Assembly (NCBI GenBank): GCA_003560495.1
Contig: PWLM01000217.1
Coordinates: forward strand, 1 to 64,000
DNA length: 64,000 nucleotides
Origin: Bacillus sp. (in: firmicutes)
GTDB lineage: Bacteria > Bacillota > Bacilli > Bacillales > Salisediminibacteriaceae
Direction: 5' to 3'
The notes beneath the pieces were generated by a model. It searched no databases. It saw only the letters and a program-made list of their open reading frames with translations, and was not told where the DNA came from. Of this stretch, positions 40,747 through 50,475 are shown one piece after another; positions within the stretch are counted from its first letter, which is position 1; each line of letters opens with the position of its first letter. The translations under genes were made by a program, and so were the position numbers.

Positions 40747-40776
40747 CAAGATAAATTATTAAGGAGGTTATAACCG

Positions 40777-43200
40777 TTGTCGACTTTACATTTTGTTGCT
40801 TTAGCTCCATTTATTATGGCGGTTCTGATCCCGGTATTTTACTTCAAATTCCGTAAAATACATACCGGGTGGTTTGTTCTGCCGCTGCCGCTGGTGCTGT
40901 TCATTTATCTTCTGACATACATACCAGCCGGCGGAGATCCAATGAACCCGGTGCTGAATTCAGTGCCGTGGGTACCTTCTCTCGGTATTGACTTTACTGT
41001 CTACCTGGATGGCCTGAGTTTATTATTCTCCCTTCTGATCACAGGAATTGGTACTCTCGTAGTTCTTTATTCTATCTATTATATTGCGAATAAAAATGGA
41101 GAACCCCTCCATAATTTCTACGTATACCTTCTTATGTTTATGGGGGCTATGCTCGGTGTTGTGCTATCGGACAATCTGATAGTTCTTTATGTGTTCTGGG
41201 AATTAACGAGCCTGGCATCTTCTCTCCTGATTGCTTACTGGTTCCATAAGGAAAAATCCCGGTACGGCGCACTTAAATCCATGCTGATTACAGTTACCGG
41301 CGGATTTTCGATGCTGGCCGGTTTCTCTTTTCTTTATGTACTTACAGGCTCTTTCAGCATACAGGAAATTATTGCTGCCGCCGGAACAATTTCTGGAGAA
41401 CCGCTGTTCATTACAGCAATGCTTCTGATCCTTGTCGGTGCTTTTACAAAATCAGCCCAGTTTCCTTTTCACATCTGGCTTCCTGATGCGATGGAAGCAC
41501 CGACTCCCGTCAGTGCCTACCTGCATTCAGCAACAATGGTAAAAGCCGGTCTTTATCTTGTCGCAAGAATGACACCGGTTTTCGGAATGCTGACAGAGTG
41601 GTTCTGGATTCTTGTCATTTTCGGACTGACAACCCTTTTATGGGGATCCATATCAGCCGTCAGGCAAACGGACTTAAAGGGACTTCTTGCTTTTTCCACC
41701 ATAAGTCAGCTTGGGCTGATTATGTCTCTTCTCGGTATGAGCTCAGCTGCTATGCATTACGGAGCAGCCGGCTCAGAGGCGCTTTACACGACAGCAGCAC
41801 TCGCCGCTGTTTTTCACTTGATTAACCATGCCACCTTTAAAGGAAGCCTGTTTATGGTTGTCGGTATTATCGACCACGAAACAGGAACGAGGGACATACG
41901 AAAACTCGGAGGCCTTATGACGATTATGCCGGTAACGTTTACCGTCTCGCTTATCGGGCTTGCCTCCATGGCCGGTCTCCCTCCGTTTAACGGCTTTTTG
42001 AGTAAGGAAATGTTCTTTACTGCTTCTCTGAATGTGGCAAGTATGGATATTCTTAACCTGGAAACCCTCGGATTTTTCATTCCGGTTGCCGCCTGGACGG
42101 CCAGCGTTTTCACTTTTGTTTACTGTATGATCATGTTTGTCCGTACGTTTACCGGACGGTTCCAACCGGACAATTATGAAAAGCACGTGCATGAAGCTCC
42201 TGCCGGCCTGCTCGTTTCACCGATCATTTTAGGAGGTCTTGTCATTGTGTTCGGTATGTTCCCGAACCTGCTGGCTTACACAATTATTGAGCCTACTATG
42301 CAGTCTATACTTCCGGGTCTTCTGAACGGCGGGGAACAGTTTTATGTTAATATTTATCACTGGCACGGGATTAACGCAGAAATTATGATGACAATCGGTG
42401 TTGTGTTTGCCGGGGCTGCCATCACTCTCAATTTGAAAAAGTGGCAGCAGACTTTCTTTTTCAACCGGGAACGCGATCCTCTTAATGCAGTCTATGATTC
42501 CATGCTCGATAATCTCGTTACAGGTTCCCAGATTGTTACGAGAGCCCAAATGACAGGGCGTCTCAGAGACTATATGGTGTATATGTCCGTTTTCATCAGT
42601 GCTCTCGGACTTTGGACATTCTTCCGCTATGATTCATTCGCGGTGGATTTAGGAGCTCAGACTCCGGTGCCGGTTTACATGTACATCATTACGGCTGTAC
42701 TGCTGATTTCTACACTGGCACTGCCGTTCGTGACACACCGTATTACGAATATTGTTCTGATTGGAGTCGTAGGATTTGTTATTGCCCTTCTTTTCGTTGT
42801 ATTCCGGGCACCGGATCTCGCGCTTACTCAGCTGCTCGTAGAAACGGTCGTAGTCGTTCTTTTCCTTCTGGTATACCGTCACCTGCCGGAAATTAAAAAA
42901 GAAAGCGTCAAAGGCTGGTCAAAGGCAGTGAATGCGATAGTCGCTGCTTCCGTAGGAGTCTTCGTAATTCTCGCTGGACTATCTGTCCATGCAATGCGGA
43001 CTGCTTCCGATATCACACCAATTTCAGACTTTTTCATTGAAAACTCTTATACTCTGGCAGGCGGAAAAAACATGGTTAACGTAATCCTTGTTGATTTCCG
43101 GGGCCTCGATACACTGCTTGAAGTACTCGTGCTTGGAATTGCTGCTTTAGGTGTAGTAACACTCGTTAAACACAGAATGAAGGGGGATGAAGACGTATGA
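40777..43200 (+). CDS. mrpA: Mrp Na+/H+ antiporter subunit A
   Basis: 807-aa largest Mrp subunit, related to respiratory complex I NuoL. About 20 TM helices are visible. The proton-pathway region (FTKSAQFPFHIWLPDAMEAPTPVSAYLHSATMVKAG) and a C-terminal MrpB-like extension (DLALTQLLVETVVVVLFLL) are present. The start is TTG, 9 nt after AAGGAGG. It is first of seven overlapping genes. The complex exports Na+ and keeps the cytoplasm neutral in alkaline or salty media. Confidence 0.95.
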   Translation: MSTLHFVALAPFIMAVLIPVFYFKFRKIHTGWFVLPLPLVLFIYLLTYIPAGGDPMNPVLNSVPWVPSLGIDFTVYLDGLSLLFSLLITGIGTLVVLYSIYYIANKNGEPLHNFYVYLLMFMGAMLGVVLSDNLIVLYVFWELTSLASSLLIAYWFHKEKSRYGALKSMLITVTGGFSMLAGFSFLYVLTGSFSIQEIIAAAGTISGEPLFITAMLLILVGAFTKSAQFPFHIWLPDAMEAPTPVSAYLHSATMVKAGLYLVARMTPVFGMLTEWFWILVIFGLTTLLWGSISAVRQTDLKGLLAFSTISQLGLIMSLLGMSSAAMHYGAAGSEALYTTAALAAVFHLINHATFKGSLFMVVGIIDHETGTRDIRKLGGLMTIMPVTFTVSLIGLASMAGLPPFNGFLSKEMFFTASLNVASMDILNLETLGFFIPVAAWTASVFTFVYCMIMFVRTFTGRFQPDNYEKHVHEAPAGLLVSPIILGGLVIVFGMFPNLLAYTIIEPTMQSILPGLLNGGEQFYVNIYHWHGINAEIMMTIGVVFAGAAITLNLKKWQQTFFFNRERDPLNAVYDSMLDNLVTGSQIVTRAQMTGRLRDYMVYMSVFISALGLWTFFRYDSFAVDLGAQTPVPVYMYIITAVLLISTLALPFVTHRITNIVLIGVVGFVIALLFVVFRAPDLALTQLLVETVVVVLFLLVYRHLPEIKKESVKGWSKAVNAIVAASVGVFVILAGLSVHAMRTASDITPISDFFIENSYTLAGGKNMVNVILVDFRGLDTLLEVLVLGIAALGVVTLVKHRMKGDEDV

Positions 43201-43622
43201 GAACGAACTTTTTAATGCTTCATACAATCACGAGAATCGTTTCGTTTATCGTAATCTCCTTCTCTGTCTACCTGTTCTTTGCGGGGCACAACGCCCCGGG
43301 AGGAGGGTTTATCGGCGGCCTGATGATGGCCGGCGCCCTTATTCTGCTCTATGTATCATTTGATTTAGCCACGATTAAAAAGGTGCTGCCTTTTGATTAC
43401 ACATTTATTATCGGCCTCGGTCTGCTCATAGCTATTCTGACCGGCCTCAACAGCATGATTTTTGGCGATGCTTTTCTTACACAGTATTTTGATTATTATC
43501 AGATTCCTTTTATCGGTGAAGTGGAGCTCACAACGGCTCTCCCATTTGACCTGGGTATCTATCTGGTAGTAATCGCCATTACACTGCTGATTATTCTAAC
43601 TATTGCAGAGGATGTTTCATAA
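43197..43622 (+). CDS. mrpB: Mrp antiporter subunit B
   Basis: 141-aa membrane subunit with four TM segments and the MnhB family motif FAGHNAPGGGFIGGL. It overlaps mrpA by 4 nt (ATGA) and mrpC by 1 nt, so translation is coupled. It is required for assembly of the Mrp complex. Confidence 0.94.
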   Translation: MRTNFLMLHTITRIVSFIVISFSVYLFFAGHNAPGGGFIGGLMMAGALILLYVSFDLATIKKVLPFDYTFIIGLGLLIAILTGLNSMIFGDAFLTQYFDYYQIPFIGEVELTTALPFDLGIYLVVIAITLLIILTIAEDVS

Positions 43623-43960
43623 TGGAAATTTTAATGATTGTAACATCTGGCGTTATTATAGCTGTTGGTGTCTATCTGCTTATGACACGAAGCATTCTGC
43701 GCGTAGTGTTTGGTATAGTCATGCTTGCTCATGGAGCACACCTCCTTATATTGACTTTATCAGGGCTGCAGCAGGGAGCACCTCCTCTTCTGACAGAGGA
43801 AGCCGCTTCCTACGCAGATCCGCTCCCACAGGCTGTAATTCTTACAGCTATTGTTATAAGCTTCGGTATTACAGCGTTTCTGCTTGTTTTATCCTATCGA
43901 ACGTATAAAGTACATCAAACTGACGACTTAGAAGAATTGAGAGGTAATGCTGATGAATAA
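43622..43960 (+). CDS. mrpC: Mrp antiporter subunit C
   Basis: 112-aa subunit homologous to NuoK, with three TM helices and the HGAHLLILTL segment followed by ADPLPQAVILTAIVI, the NuoK/MrpC signature. It overlaps mrpB and mrpD. Confidence 0.94.
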   Translation: MEILMIVTSGVIIAVGVYLLMTRSILRVVFGIVMLAHGAHLLILTLSGLQQGAPPLLTEEAASYADPLPQAVILTAIVISFGITAFLLVLSYRTYKVHQTDDLEELRGNADE

Positions 43961-45437
43961 TATTGTACTGCTTCCAGTTCTTATACCGTTTATAGCTGGA
44001 ACGCTGCTTATTCTTTTCCGCCATTACCCGCGGCTCCAGCGGATTTCCAGCGGAATCGTAGTTTTTCTCCTGCTGTTTAGTGCAGCTTTCCTTCTTTATT
44101 TAGTTTATCAGGAAGGCATACAGACCATCGCTCTCGGAAACTGGCCCGCACCATTCGGAATCGTGCTGGTAGCGGACCTGTTTTCCGTACTTATGGTCGT
44201 ACTAAGCAGTATTGTCGGAGTAGCGTGTTTATTTTTCGCCTACCAGACTCTTTCTCCGGAAAGGGAAAAATATTTTTTCTATCCTTTTTATTTCTTTCTG
44301 TTAACAGGAGTTAACGGTTCCTTTTTAACAGGAGACCTTTTTAACCTTTTCGTATTCTTTGAAGTTATGCTTATTTCATCGTTTATTTTGATTGTTATGG
44401 GAGGAACTAAGTATCAGCTCAGAGAATCTTATAAGTATGTAGTAATTAACATGTTCGCATCTATACTGTTTCTCGTGGCCCTCGCGTTAATCTACGGATT
44501 GACAGGAACACTGAATATGGCACATATCGCTGTACAGGTAGCCGAACTGGAGCAGGCGGGAGTGCTGAATGCAGCTGCCATGCTGCTGCTCGTCGTATTC
44601 GGAATGAAAGGAGCCCTGTTTCCACTTTACTTCTGGCTTCCGAAATCCTACTACGGCCCTCCGGCAGCAATTGCCGCCCTGTTTGGCGGACTGCTGACGA
44701 AGGTTGGAATTTATGCAATAATCCGGACATTTACACTTATATTTGTTCATGACACTGGATTTACGCATACAGTTATTCTTGCACTTGCCGGCTTTACAAT
44801 GTTCTTTGGAGTACTTGGAGCTGTTTCCCAGTTTGATTTCAAACGAATTCTCTCCTATCACATTATCAGCCAGGTAGGTTATATGGTAATGGGACTCGGC
44901 CTCTTTACTCCATTGGCGCTGGCCGGGGCAATCTACTATATTGCCCACCATATTATTGTTAAATCCGCCCTCTTCTTATTTGCCGGTGCCACACAGAAAA
45001 TTACCGGCACGACGGATTTAAAAAAGATGAGCGGACTGCTGAAAACACATCCGGTGCTCGCATGGACATTCTTAATCACAGCAATATCCCTTGCGGGCAT
45101 CCCCCCGCTAAGCGGCTTTTTCAGTAAATTCCCGCTTATACTTTCAGGTATTGAACAGGCGAGCTATGCCATCGTCGTCGTTGCTCTGATCGTGGGACTG
45201 CTTACACTATTCTCTATGATGAAGATCTTTATTTACGTTTTCTGGGGCACGCCATCTTTAAAGAAAAGCGATTATGAGCATATTAAAATGAAGCCGCTGC
45301 TTCTCCCGATTATGCCTCTGGTAGCTCTGACCATCATTCTCGGTTTTGCAGCCGAGCCGATCTTTTCTTTCTCTGAAGTAGTCGCCGATCAGATTATAGA
45401 CCCTTCGATTTATATCGATGCGGTATTGGAGGAATAA
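43953..45437 (+). CDS. mrpD: Mrp antiporter subunit D
   Basis: 494-aa antiporter-like subunit homologous to NuoM/NuoN. A conserved membrane Glu lies in FFEVMLISSF and a Lys in GMKGALFPLYFWLPKSYYGPP. Start ATG 43953 (MNNIVLLPVL), preceded by GAGGT at 7 nt, is chosen over the ATG two codons earlier. It overlaps the mrpC end. Confidence 0.95.
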   Translation: MNNIVLLPVLIPFIAGTLLILFRHYPRLQRISSGIVVFLLLFSAAFLLYLVYQEGIQTIALGNWPAPFGIVLVADLFSVLMVVLSSIVGVACLFFAYQTLSPEREKYFFYPFYFFLLTGVNGSFLTGDLFNLFVFFEVMLISSFILIVMGGTKYQLRESYKYVVINMFASILFLVALALIYGLTGTLNMAHIAVQVAELEQAGVLNAAAMLLLVVFGMKGALFPLYFWLPKSYYGPPAAIAALFGGLLTKVGIYAIIRTFTLIFVHDTGFTHTVILALAGFTMFFGVLGAVSQFDFKRILSYHIISQVGYMVMGLGLFTPLALAGAIYYIAHHIIVKSALFLFAGATQKITGTTDLKKMSGLLKTHPVLAWTFLITAISLAGIPPLSGFFSKFPLILSGIEQASYAIVVVALIVGLLTLFSMMKIFIYVFWGTPSLKKSDYEHIKMKPLLLPIMPLVALTIILGFAAEPIFSFSEVVADQIIDPSIYIDAVLEE

Positions 45438-45440
45438 ACT

Positions 45441-45917
45441 ATGCAGTTTCAAATACTTGTAAACATTGTCATAGCGTTTATATGGATGTTCCTTCAGAAT
45501 GAGTTCAGTGTTGTACAGTTCATGTTCGGCTACATCGTCGGTCTCGGAATGCTGTTCTTCTTAAGAAGGTTTCTCCGATACGAATTTTACTTTAGAAAAG
45601 TTGTTGCGGTTTTTAAATTGATTTTTCTTTTCATTTACAAGCTCATACTGGCTAATATTGATGTAATCAAAGTCATTATCAAACCAAAGCTTGACATTGA
45701 GCCCGGTATTATTGCAGTTCCCACTGCGCTTAAGACTGACTGGGAAAAAACACTGCTTGCTAATTTGATCTCTCTCACTCCAGGAACTTTAACGATGGAT
45801 TTTTCCGAAGATGGACAGACACTTTTTATCCATGCTCTTAACGTTCCGGATAAAGAAGCGGCAGTGAGAGAAATTCATGATTCTTTTGAAAAAGCTATTT
45901 TGGAGGTGACAGAATAA
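45441..45917 (+). CDS. mrpE: Mrp antiporter subunit E
   Basis: 158-aa subunit with an N-terminal membrane region (two or three TM) and a soluble tail carrying the LISLTPGTLTMDF family motif. It starts 3 nt after mrpD and abuts mrpF. Confidence 0.94.
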   Translation: MQFQILVNIVIAFIWMFLQNEFSVVQFMFGYIVGLGMLFFLRRFLRYEFYFRKVVAVFKLIFLFIYKLILANIDVIKVIIKPKLDIEPGIIAVPTALKTDWEKTLLANLISLTPGTLTMDFSEDGQTLFIHALNVPDKEAAVREIHDSFEKAILEVTE

Positions 45918-46202
45918 TTGCTGCCAATCGTAACTCAAATCTCAATAGTTTTTCTGTCCCTTTCCATGTTTTTTCTATTGATCCGTCTCGTGAAAGGTCC
46001 TTCCATGGCGGACCGGGTCGTAGCGCTTGATACGATAGGTATCAACCTGATCGGTTTTATCGGGCTGCTTATGATTATGCAGAATACTATTTTATACGCA
46101 GAAGCTCTGCTTATTATTGCTATTCTCGCCTTCATCAGCACCCTTTCCTTCGCGAAATTCCTGGAAGGAGGGATTGTCATTGATAGTGGAAATTCTGATT
46201 AG
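45918..46202 (+). CDS. mrpF: Mrp antiporter subunit F
   Basis: 94-aa subunit with three TM helices and the motif GPSMADRVVALDTIG typical of MnhF. The start is TTG directly after the mrpE stop, with GGAGGT 10 nt upstream. Its 3' end overlaps mrpG by 23 nt. Confidence 0.93.
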   Translation: MLPIVTQISIVFLSLSMFFLLIRLVKGPSMADRVVALDTIGINLIGFIGLLMIMQNTILYAEALLIIAILAFISTLSFAKFLEGGIVIDSGNSD

Positions 46203-46530
46203 TATTTTCCTTCTTCTCGGATCCGGTCTGAGCCTGCTCGGTTCATTCGGCATTCTGAGGTTTCCTGATGTTTACGGAAGACTCCATTCTGCTACAAAAA
46301 GTGCTACTCTTGGCGTTATCGGAATTCTTACCGGAACGTTTATCTACTTTATAGCAGTCGAGGGGGTTTTCGCAGGCAAAATCCTCCTTGGAATATTGTT
46401 TGTTTTCCTTACGGCACCGCTCGCAGGCTTTATGATTTCACGGACAGCATACAGAATGAACGTGAAAATTTCAGACAGAACAGTCCAGGATGATTTAAAA
46501 AAATACCGGGAAAACCCTCCGGAAAAATAA
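46180..46530 (+). CDS. mrpG: Mrp antiporter subunit G
   Basis: 116-aa subunit with three TM segments and the LGSFGILRFPDVYGRLHSATKSATLG motif of the MnhG family. The track begins 21 codons too early. TTG 46180 (MIVEILISIFLL), 7-8 nt after GGAGGG, is chosen. It is last gene of the operon and is followed by a terminator. Confidence 0.93.
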   Translation: MIVEILISIFLLLGSGLSLLGSFGILRFPDVYGRLHSATKSATLGVIGILTGTFIYFIAVEGVFAGKILLGILFVFLTAPLAGFMISRTAYRMNVKISDRTVQDDLKKYRENPPEK

Positions 46531-46532
46531 TT

Positions 46533-46566
46533 AAAAAAAGCTGTCCTCACGGGGACAGCTTTTTTT
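46533..46566. terminator. Terminator after mrpG, usable from both sides
   Basis: AAAAAAAGCTGTCC-TCAC-GGGGACAGCTTTTTTT, a symmetric stem with A and U tracts. It ends the mrp operon and may also stop transcripts from psd, whose stop is about 150 nt away. Confidence 0.93.
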
Positions 46567-46719
46567 CAGGCTATTTGTAAAAGAAGTTCAGTATAGAATG
46601 GCTGCCGGCTTCGGGGAGCGACGGTTTCCAATTCGTTTTGCCTCCCATTATAGTGGGACGTGACTAAAGTTTACTCTGCTTAAAACGGCCGCCCAGGTGA
46701 CTTTTTCAAGACAGCTATT

Positions 46720-47505
46720 TTATTTATGAACCTTTTTAAAAAATCCGGCAGCCTCTCCCTGCTTAAGAAAATCTCCTTCCTCTCTACTCCATTTCATTAC
46801 GCCAGGCTCAGCAAGCAGGATAACACTTGATCCAAAACCGAAAGAAGCAAATTCCTCCCCTTTCGTTAACTCGTGGCGTGTATGCGTGTAGTGAACACTG
46901 TTCACGTTCAAAGCTCCTACTTTAACAATTGCAAGACTGCCGCCGGGGGTATCCACCTCCGTTATAAGGCGGTAGTTGGAAGCAAGCGGCTGAACCCCAA
47001 ATTGAAAAGCCAGATCATTAACAGGTTCAGAATAATCTCCCAGAGCCCACCTCGCAGTAACTACCCCATCCGCCGGGCTGTGAATCCTGTGGTACTCTTT
47101 GGGTGAGAGATAAAACACTCCATACGTCCCCCCGGCGTATTTCTCCACCTTATTTTCCAGACGAAGAAGCGAAGCGAGGCTGTGCTCTTTTCCCTTAACT
47201 GAAAAGTGATCATCCGCAGTTAATTCTCCACATGCTGTCAGCACTCCATCGACAGGACTCACCACTGATTTTTCCAGCTGGGATACCGGGCGTGATCCCG
47301 GCTTCAGCTCTCTCATAAAGAATTCCTGAAGGGAACCGTACTGCTTAAGCTCCTCTGCAAGCTCTGCTTTGTTTATATTGAACGTATCTGCAAATGATGC
47401 AATTAAATATCTGCTTGCACCGCTCTCTGCCATCTTTTTCAGAAGAAAGGCATAGAAAGGATTGTGTGATAAATCCATCAGCAGACGATATGTTTCTTTT
47501 TTCAT
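46720..47505 (-). CDS. psd: Phosphatidylserine decarboxylase proenzyme
   Basis: 261-aa enzyme converting phosphatidylserine to phosphatidylethanolamine at the membrane. Self-cleavage at a Gly-Ser bond forms the pyruvoyl cofactor. Here the site is FGFGSSVILL, GSS in place of the more usual GST. The conserved His/Asp context YHRIHSPADGVV is present. Start ATG 47503-47505 has GAGGT 7 nt upstream, so the track's 9 extra codons are dropped. No pssA lies next to it, unlike the common pssA-psd pairing. Confidence 0.92.
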   Translation of the reverse strand: MKKETYRLLMDLSHNPFYAFLLKKMAESGASRYLIASFADTFNINKAELAEELKQYGSLQEFFMRELKPGSRPVSQLEKSVVSPVDGVLTACGELTADDHFSVKGKEHSLASLLRLENKVEKYAGGTYGVFYLSPKEYHRIHSPADGVVTARWALGDYSEPVNDLAFQFGVQPLASNYRLITEVDTPGGSLAIVKVGALNVNSVHYTHTRHELTKGEEFASFGFGSSVILLAEPGVMKWSREEGDFLKQGEAAGFFKKVHK

Positions 47506-47695
47506 AACCGGCACCTCATTTATCTCCCTCACTATTTGTTTTATACTGAAGACAGTATAACCTTATAGAAAAGTATTTTGTATATCCGCGGAATTCATTA
47601 TACCAGAAAAAAACGTTAGAAAATAAACTGTCTGCCTCTTTGTAAATGTCCGGTCTTTCCGGTACAGCCCTGCGGCCGGCGAAAGGAGTAAAATT

Positions 47696-50278
47696 ATGCA
47701 GGTCATACTATCACATAACAATCTGGACTTTGACGCACTTGCCTCTATGATTGCTGCAGGCAAGCTGTTTCCTGACGCCGCCGCAGTGCTGCCCTCAAGA
47801 ACGACTTCTGAAGTAGAACACTTTATAACTATTTATAAAAACGTTTTCCCTTTCCTTCGGCCAAATGAATGTTCCTGGGAAGAGGTTACTGAAGTCATTC
47901 TCGTGGATACGTCTCTTATCGACAGACAGCTGCCCGAATATCTCTACAACCTCCCCGTCCATATATATGATCATCATACGGACCAGGAGCCTCCGATGAA
48001 AAATATTCTGACCTATCAGTGCGAAGGCGTCGGAGCCACTATTACACTTTTAAGTGAAAAACTGCGGACCGAAAAATTCTCTGTTACGCCGCTCGAGGCT
48101 ACTGTTTTCGCACTTGGCCTTTATTCAGATACAGATTCCTTTACCCTTCCGGGAACAACACCGCGTGATCTGCAGGCAGGCGCCTACTTTCTCACTCAGG
48201 GCGCGAACCTGAAAGTAGTCGATCAGTTCCGGGAGGTCCCACTGACCCAAAGCCAGCAGCACCTTTTTCAAAAACTGCTCGAAGAAAGCGACGTTCACAC
48301 TGTTCACGGTATGGAAATTATGACTTCCTTCCTCGAGCAGGACGAATATACTGGCCACCTCGCACACATTACGAGAAAACTGCTTCAAATATCGGGTCTC
48401 GATGGTGTTATTGCTGTAGTTAGAATGGGCAGGAAAATATTCGTGACCTGCCGTGCCCAGACCGAACACATCGATTTCAGACCTATCGTAAAAAAACTTG
48501 GGGGAGGAGGACATCCCCAGGCAGCTTCCGCCACTCTGAAAGATAAACAGCTTCACGATGTGCGCGGAATCATTGAGGAAACACTTCCTGATTCTATTCT
48601 CCCTGCTCTTACAGCCCGGGACATCATGACTTCCCCCGTCCGGGTTATTGCGCCGGAAACAGCAGTGGAAACTGCCTCAAAAATGCTCTACCGTTACGGT
48701 CACAGCGGATTTCCTGTAGCTGATAACGGCAGGCTGGCCGGAATTATTTCACGAAGAGATATCGACAAAGCCCTTCATCACGGCCTCGGCCATGCTCCTG
48801 TTAAAGGATTTATGCAGCATGACCCATTCTGGATTACCGAAAATGCCCGCCTGGAATCTATACGCACGATGATGATGGATGAACAGATCGGCCGTCTTCC
48901 TGTACTAAAAGAAGGAGAAATGATTGGGATCGTTTCACGGACAGATGTTATTCAGGCAATGCATGGTTTTTCCGTGTATGACCGGCCGGCAGAATTTTCC
49001 TCACCGGTAAAAAGGCAGGTAGCCAAAACTATGGAACACAGCTTTCCTCCCGGACTTCTGGATCTTTTGAAGAAGGTTCAGAAAAAATGTGACGAGCTGG
49101 AAGTAAAAGCTTTTTTAATCGGCGGTATTGTCAGGGACATGTTTTTAAATATTCCGAACGAAGATCTTGATATTGTCGTTGAAGGTGATGCGGTGACTGC
49201 AGGAGAAAAACTCGTAGAGGAATACGGCGGAAAGCTCCGCTCCCATGATATTTTCCGGACAGCTACCTGGTCCCATCCTGGCGGCTATAAGATTGATCTT
49301 ACAAGTGCAAGAACGGAATATTACGATTTTCCTGCCGCTCTTCCAAATGTAGAACCTTCTACTATTAAGGAAGATCTTTACAGAAGAGACTTCACCGTTA
49401 ACACATTGGCTGTATCTATTAACCGGGCAACGTACGGCGAGCTGACGGATTATTTCAACGGGTTAAAAGATATTTACGCTAAAAGGTTAAAAGTACTTTA
49501 CAATTTGAGTTTTGTGGAAGATCCTACAAGAATTCTTCGGGCACTGCGCTTTGAATCGCGTTTTGGTTTCCGGATGGAACCTCAGACGAAATTCCTCGCT
49601 GAGGAAAATATGCATCTTCTCGGGTCCGTTTCCTATGCACGTCTTTCGGACGAACTGTCCCGGCTTTTTTTAAATTCAGACCCCCGTACAGGGACAGAGC
49701 GGCTTATTGCTTTTTCAGCAGGAAGTGCTCTTTTTAAAGAAACAGCTGCCCATACGCTTACGTCTCTCCGGGTCCGGAGATTAAGCAGGTATGAAATGTT
49801 ATTTAAAAAATGCGGATGCGGTTTTCCCTCCAGCATATGGATCGGCTACTGGCTCCAGTTTCTTCCGCCTAAACTGAAAGCCGTGCAGGAGCTTCCCGCA
49901 TATTCTCTGAATAAACAGGATGAAAAAACTACCCTGACCTGGGTCCAGTGGCTGCAGGAAAACCGCATTCAGGAGTGGGATCATTCAGATACCGCGTCTC
50001 TCCATAAAATTTTCGTTCATGTCCCGGTCCACATTGTTCTTCCTTTTGCAGCAGCATTTGCACCAAAAAAACTTCTGCAGAAAATAACCCGTTATCTTTA
50101 CCGCAGGGAAACAACTTCGGACTGGCTCACCGGGAAGGATTTAATTCAGGCAGGCTACCGTCCCGGACCGGCTTTTTCAAAAATACTTTTTGAGGCGGAT
50201 ATAAAAAAATTAGAATGTCCGGAAACGACAAAAACGGAGCTGCTCGATTACGTTTCAGATCTTTCTTTCAGCAAATAA
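47696..50278 (+). CDS. DHH-DHHA1-CBS-CBS-tRNA nucleotidyltransferase fusion
   Basis: 860-aa multidomain protein. A DHH phosphoesterase domain (NNLDFDALAS, VDTS, YDHHTD) occupies residues 1-190 and DHHA1 with GGGHPQAASA lies near 269-278. Two CBS domains span about 305-425. A class II nucleotidyltransferase domain carries GG (476-477) and the catalytic DLD (490-492), followed by the RRDFTVNTLA motif. This layout is known for A-adding tRNA nucleotidyltransferases in some bacteria that split CCA addition between two enzymes. Whether this one adds A, CC or CCA cannot be decided here. Ribosome site AAAGGAG precedes the ATG. Confidence 0.9.
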   Translation: MQVILSHNNLDFDALASMIAAGKLFPDAAAVLPSRTTSEVEHFITIYKNVFPFLRPNECSWEEVTEVILVDTSLIDRQLPEYLYNLPVHIYDHHTDQEPPMKNILTYQCEGVGATITLLSEKLRTEKFSVTPLEATVFALGLYSDTDSFTLPGTTPRDLQAGAYFLTQGANLKVVDQFREVPLTQSQQHLFQKLLEESDVHTVHGMEIMTSFLEQDEYTGHLAHITRKLLQISGLDGVIAVVRMGRKIFVTCRAQTEHIDFRPIVKKLGGGGHPQAASATLKDKQLHDVRGIIEETLPDSILPALTARDIMTSPVRVIAPETAVETASKMLYRYGHSGFPVADNGRLAGIISRRDIDKALHHGLGHAPVKGFMQHDPFWITENARLESIRTMMMDEQIGRLPVLKEGEMIGIVSRTDVIQAMHGFSVYDRPAEFSSPVKRQVAKTMEHSFPPGLLDLLKKVQKKCDELEVKAFLIGGIVRDMFLNIPNEDLDIVVEGDAVTAGEKLVEEYGGKLRSHDIFRTATWSHPGGYKIDLTSARTEYYDFPAALPNVEPSTIKEDLYRRDFTVNTLAVSINRATYGELTDYFNGLKDIYAKRLKVLYNLSFVEDPTRILRALRFESRFGFRMEPQTKFLAEENMHLLGSVSYARLSDELSRLFLNSDPRTGTERLIAFSAGSALFKETAAHTLTSLRVRRLSRYEMLFKKCGCGFPSSIWIGYWLQFLPPKLKAVQELPAYSLNKQDEKTTLTWVQWLQENRIQEWDHSDTASLHKIFVHVPVHIVLPFAAAFAPKKLLQKITRYLYRRETTSDWLTGKDLIQAGYRPGPAFSKILFEADIKKLECPETTKTELLDYVSDLSFSK

Positions 50279-50292
50279 TAATCCGGCCGACT

Positions 50293-50316
50293 GCACATAC
50301 GCTCATGTGTTTTTTC
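50293..50316 (+). terminator. Weak terminator after the nucleotidyltransferase fusion
   Basis: CACAT-ACGCTC-ATGTG followed by TTTTTT; a 5-bp stem with a good U tract 16 nt after the stop. Confidence 0.55.
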
Positions 50317-50475
50317 CAAAAAAATGGAAAGTTGTCTTTCACTATTCGAAGATAAACCGTTTTTTTATTGGATATAATCGCGTAAAAAACTTACTCGGCT
50401 GAAGACCATAAATTACATTCAGCTATTCCGCCAGAGACATCTTTTTTGCCAAATGAACGTTAGGGGGTTGGGATT

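Larger units (their letters stand above)
40395..40776. other. Divergent regulatory region between yqeG and mrpA
   Basis: 382 nt, AT-rich on the left. It holds the yqeG promoter, an unassigned mrp promoter (perfect TATAAT at 40617-40622 and another at 40562-40567 on the plus strand, each without a good -35), two adjacent hairpins, and a possible 22-codon ORF. Confidence 0.7.
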
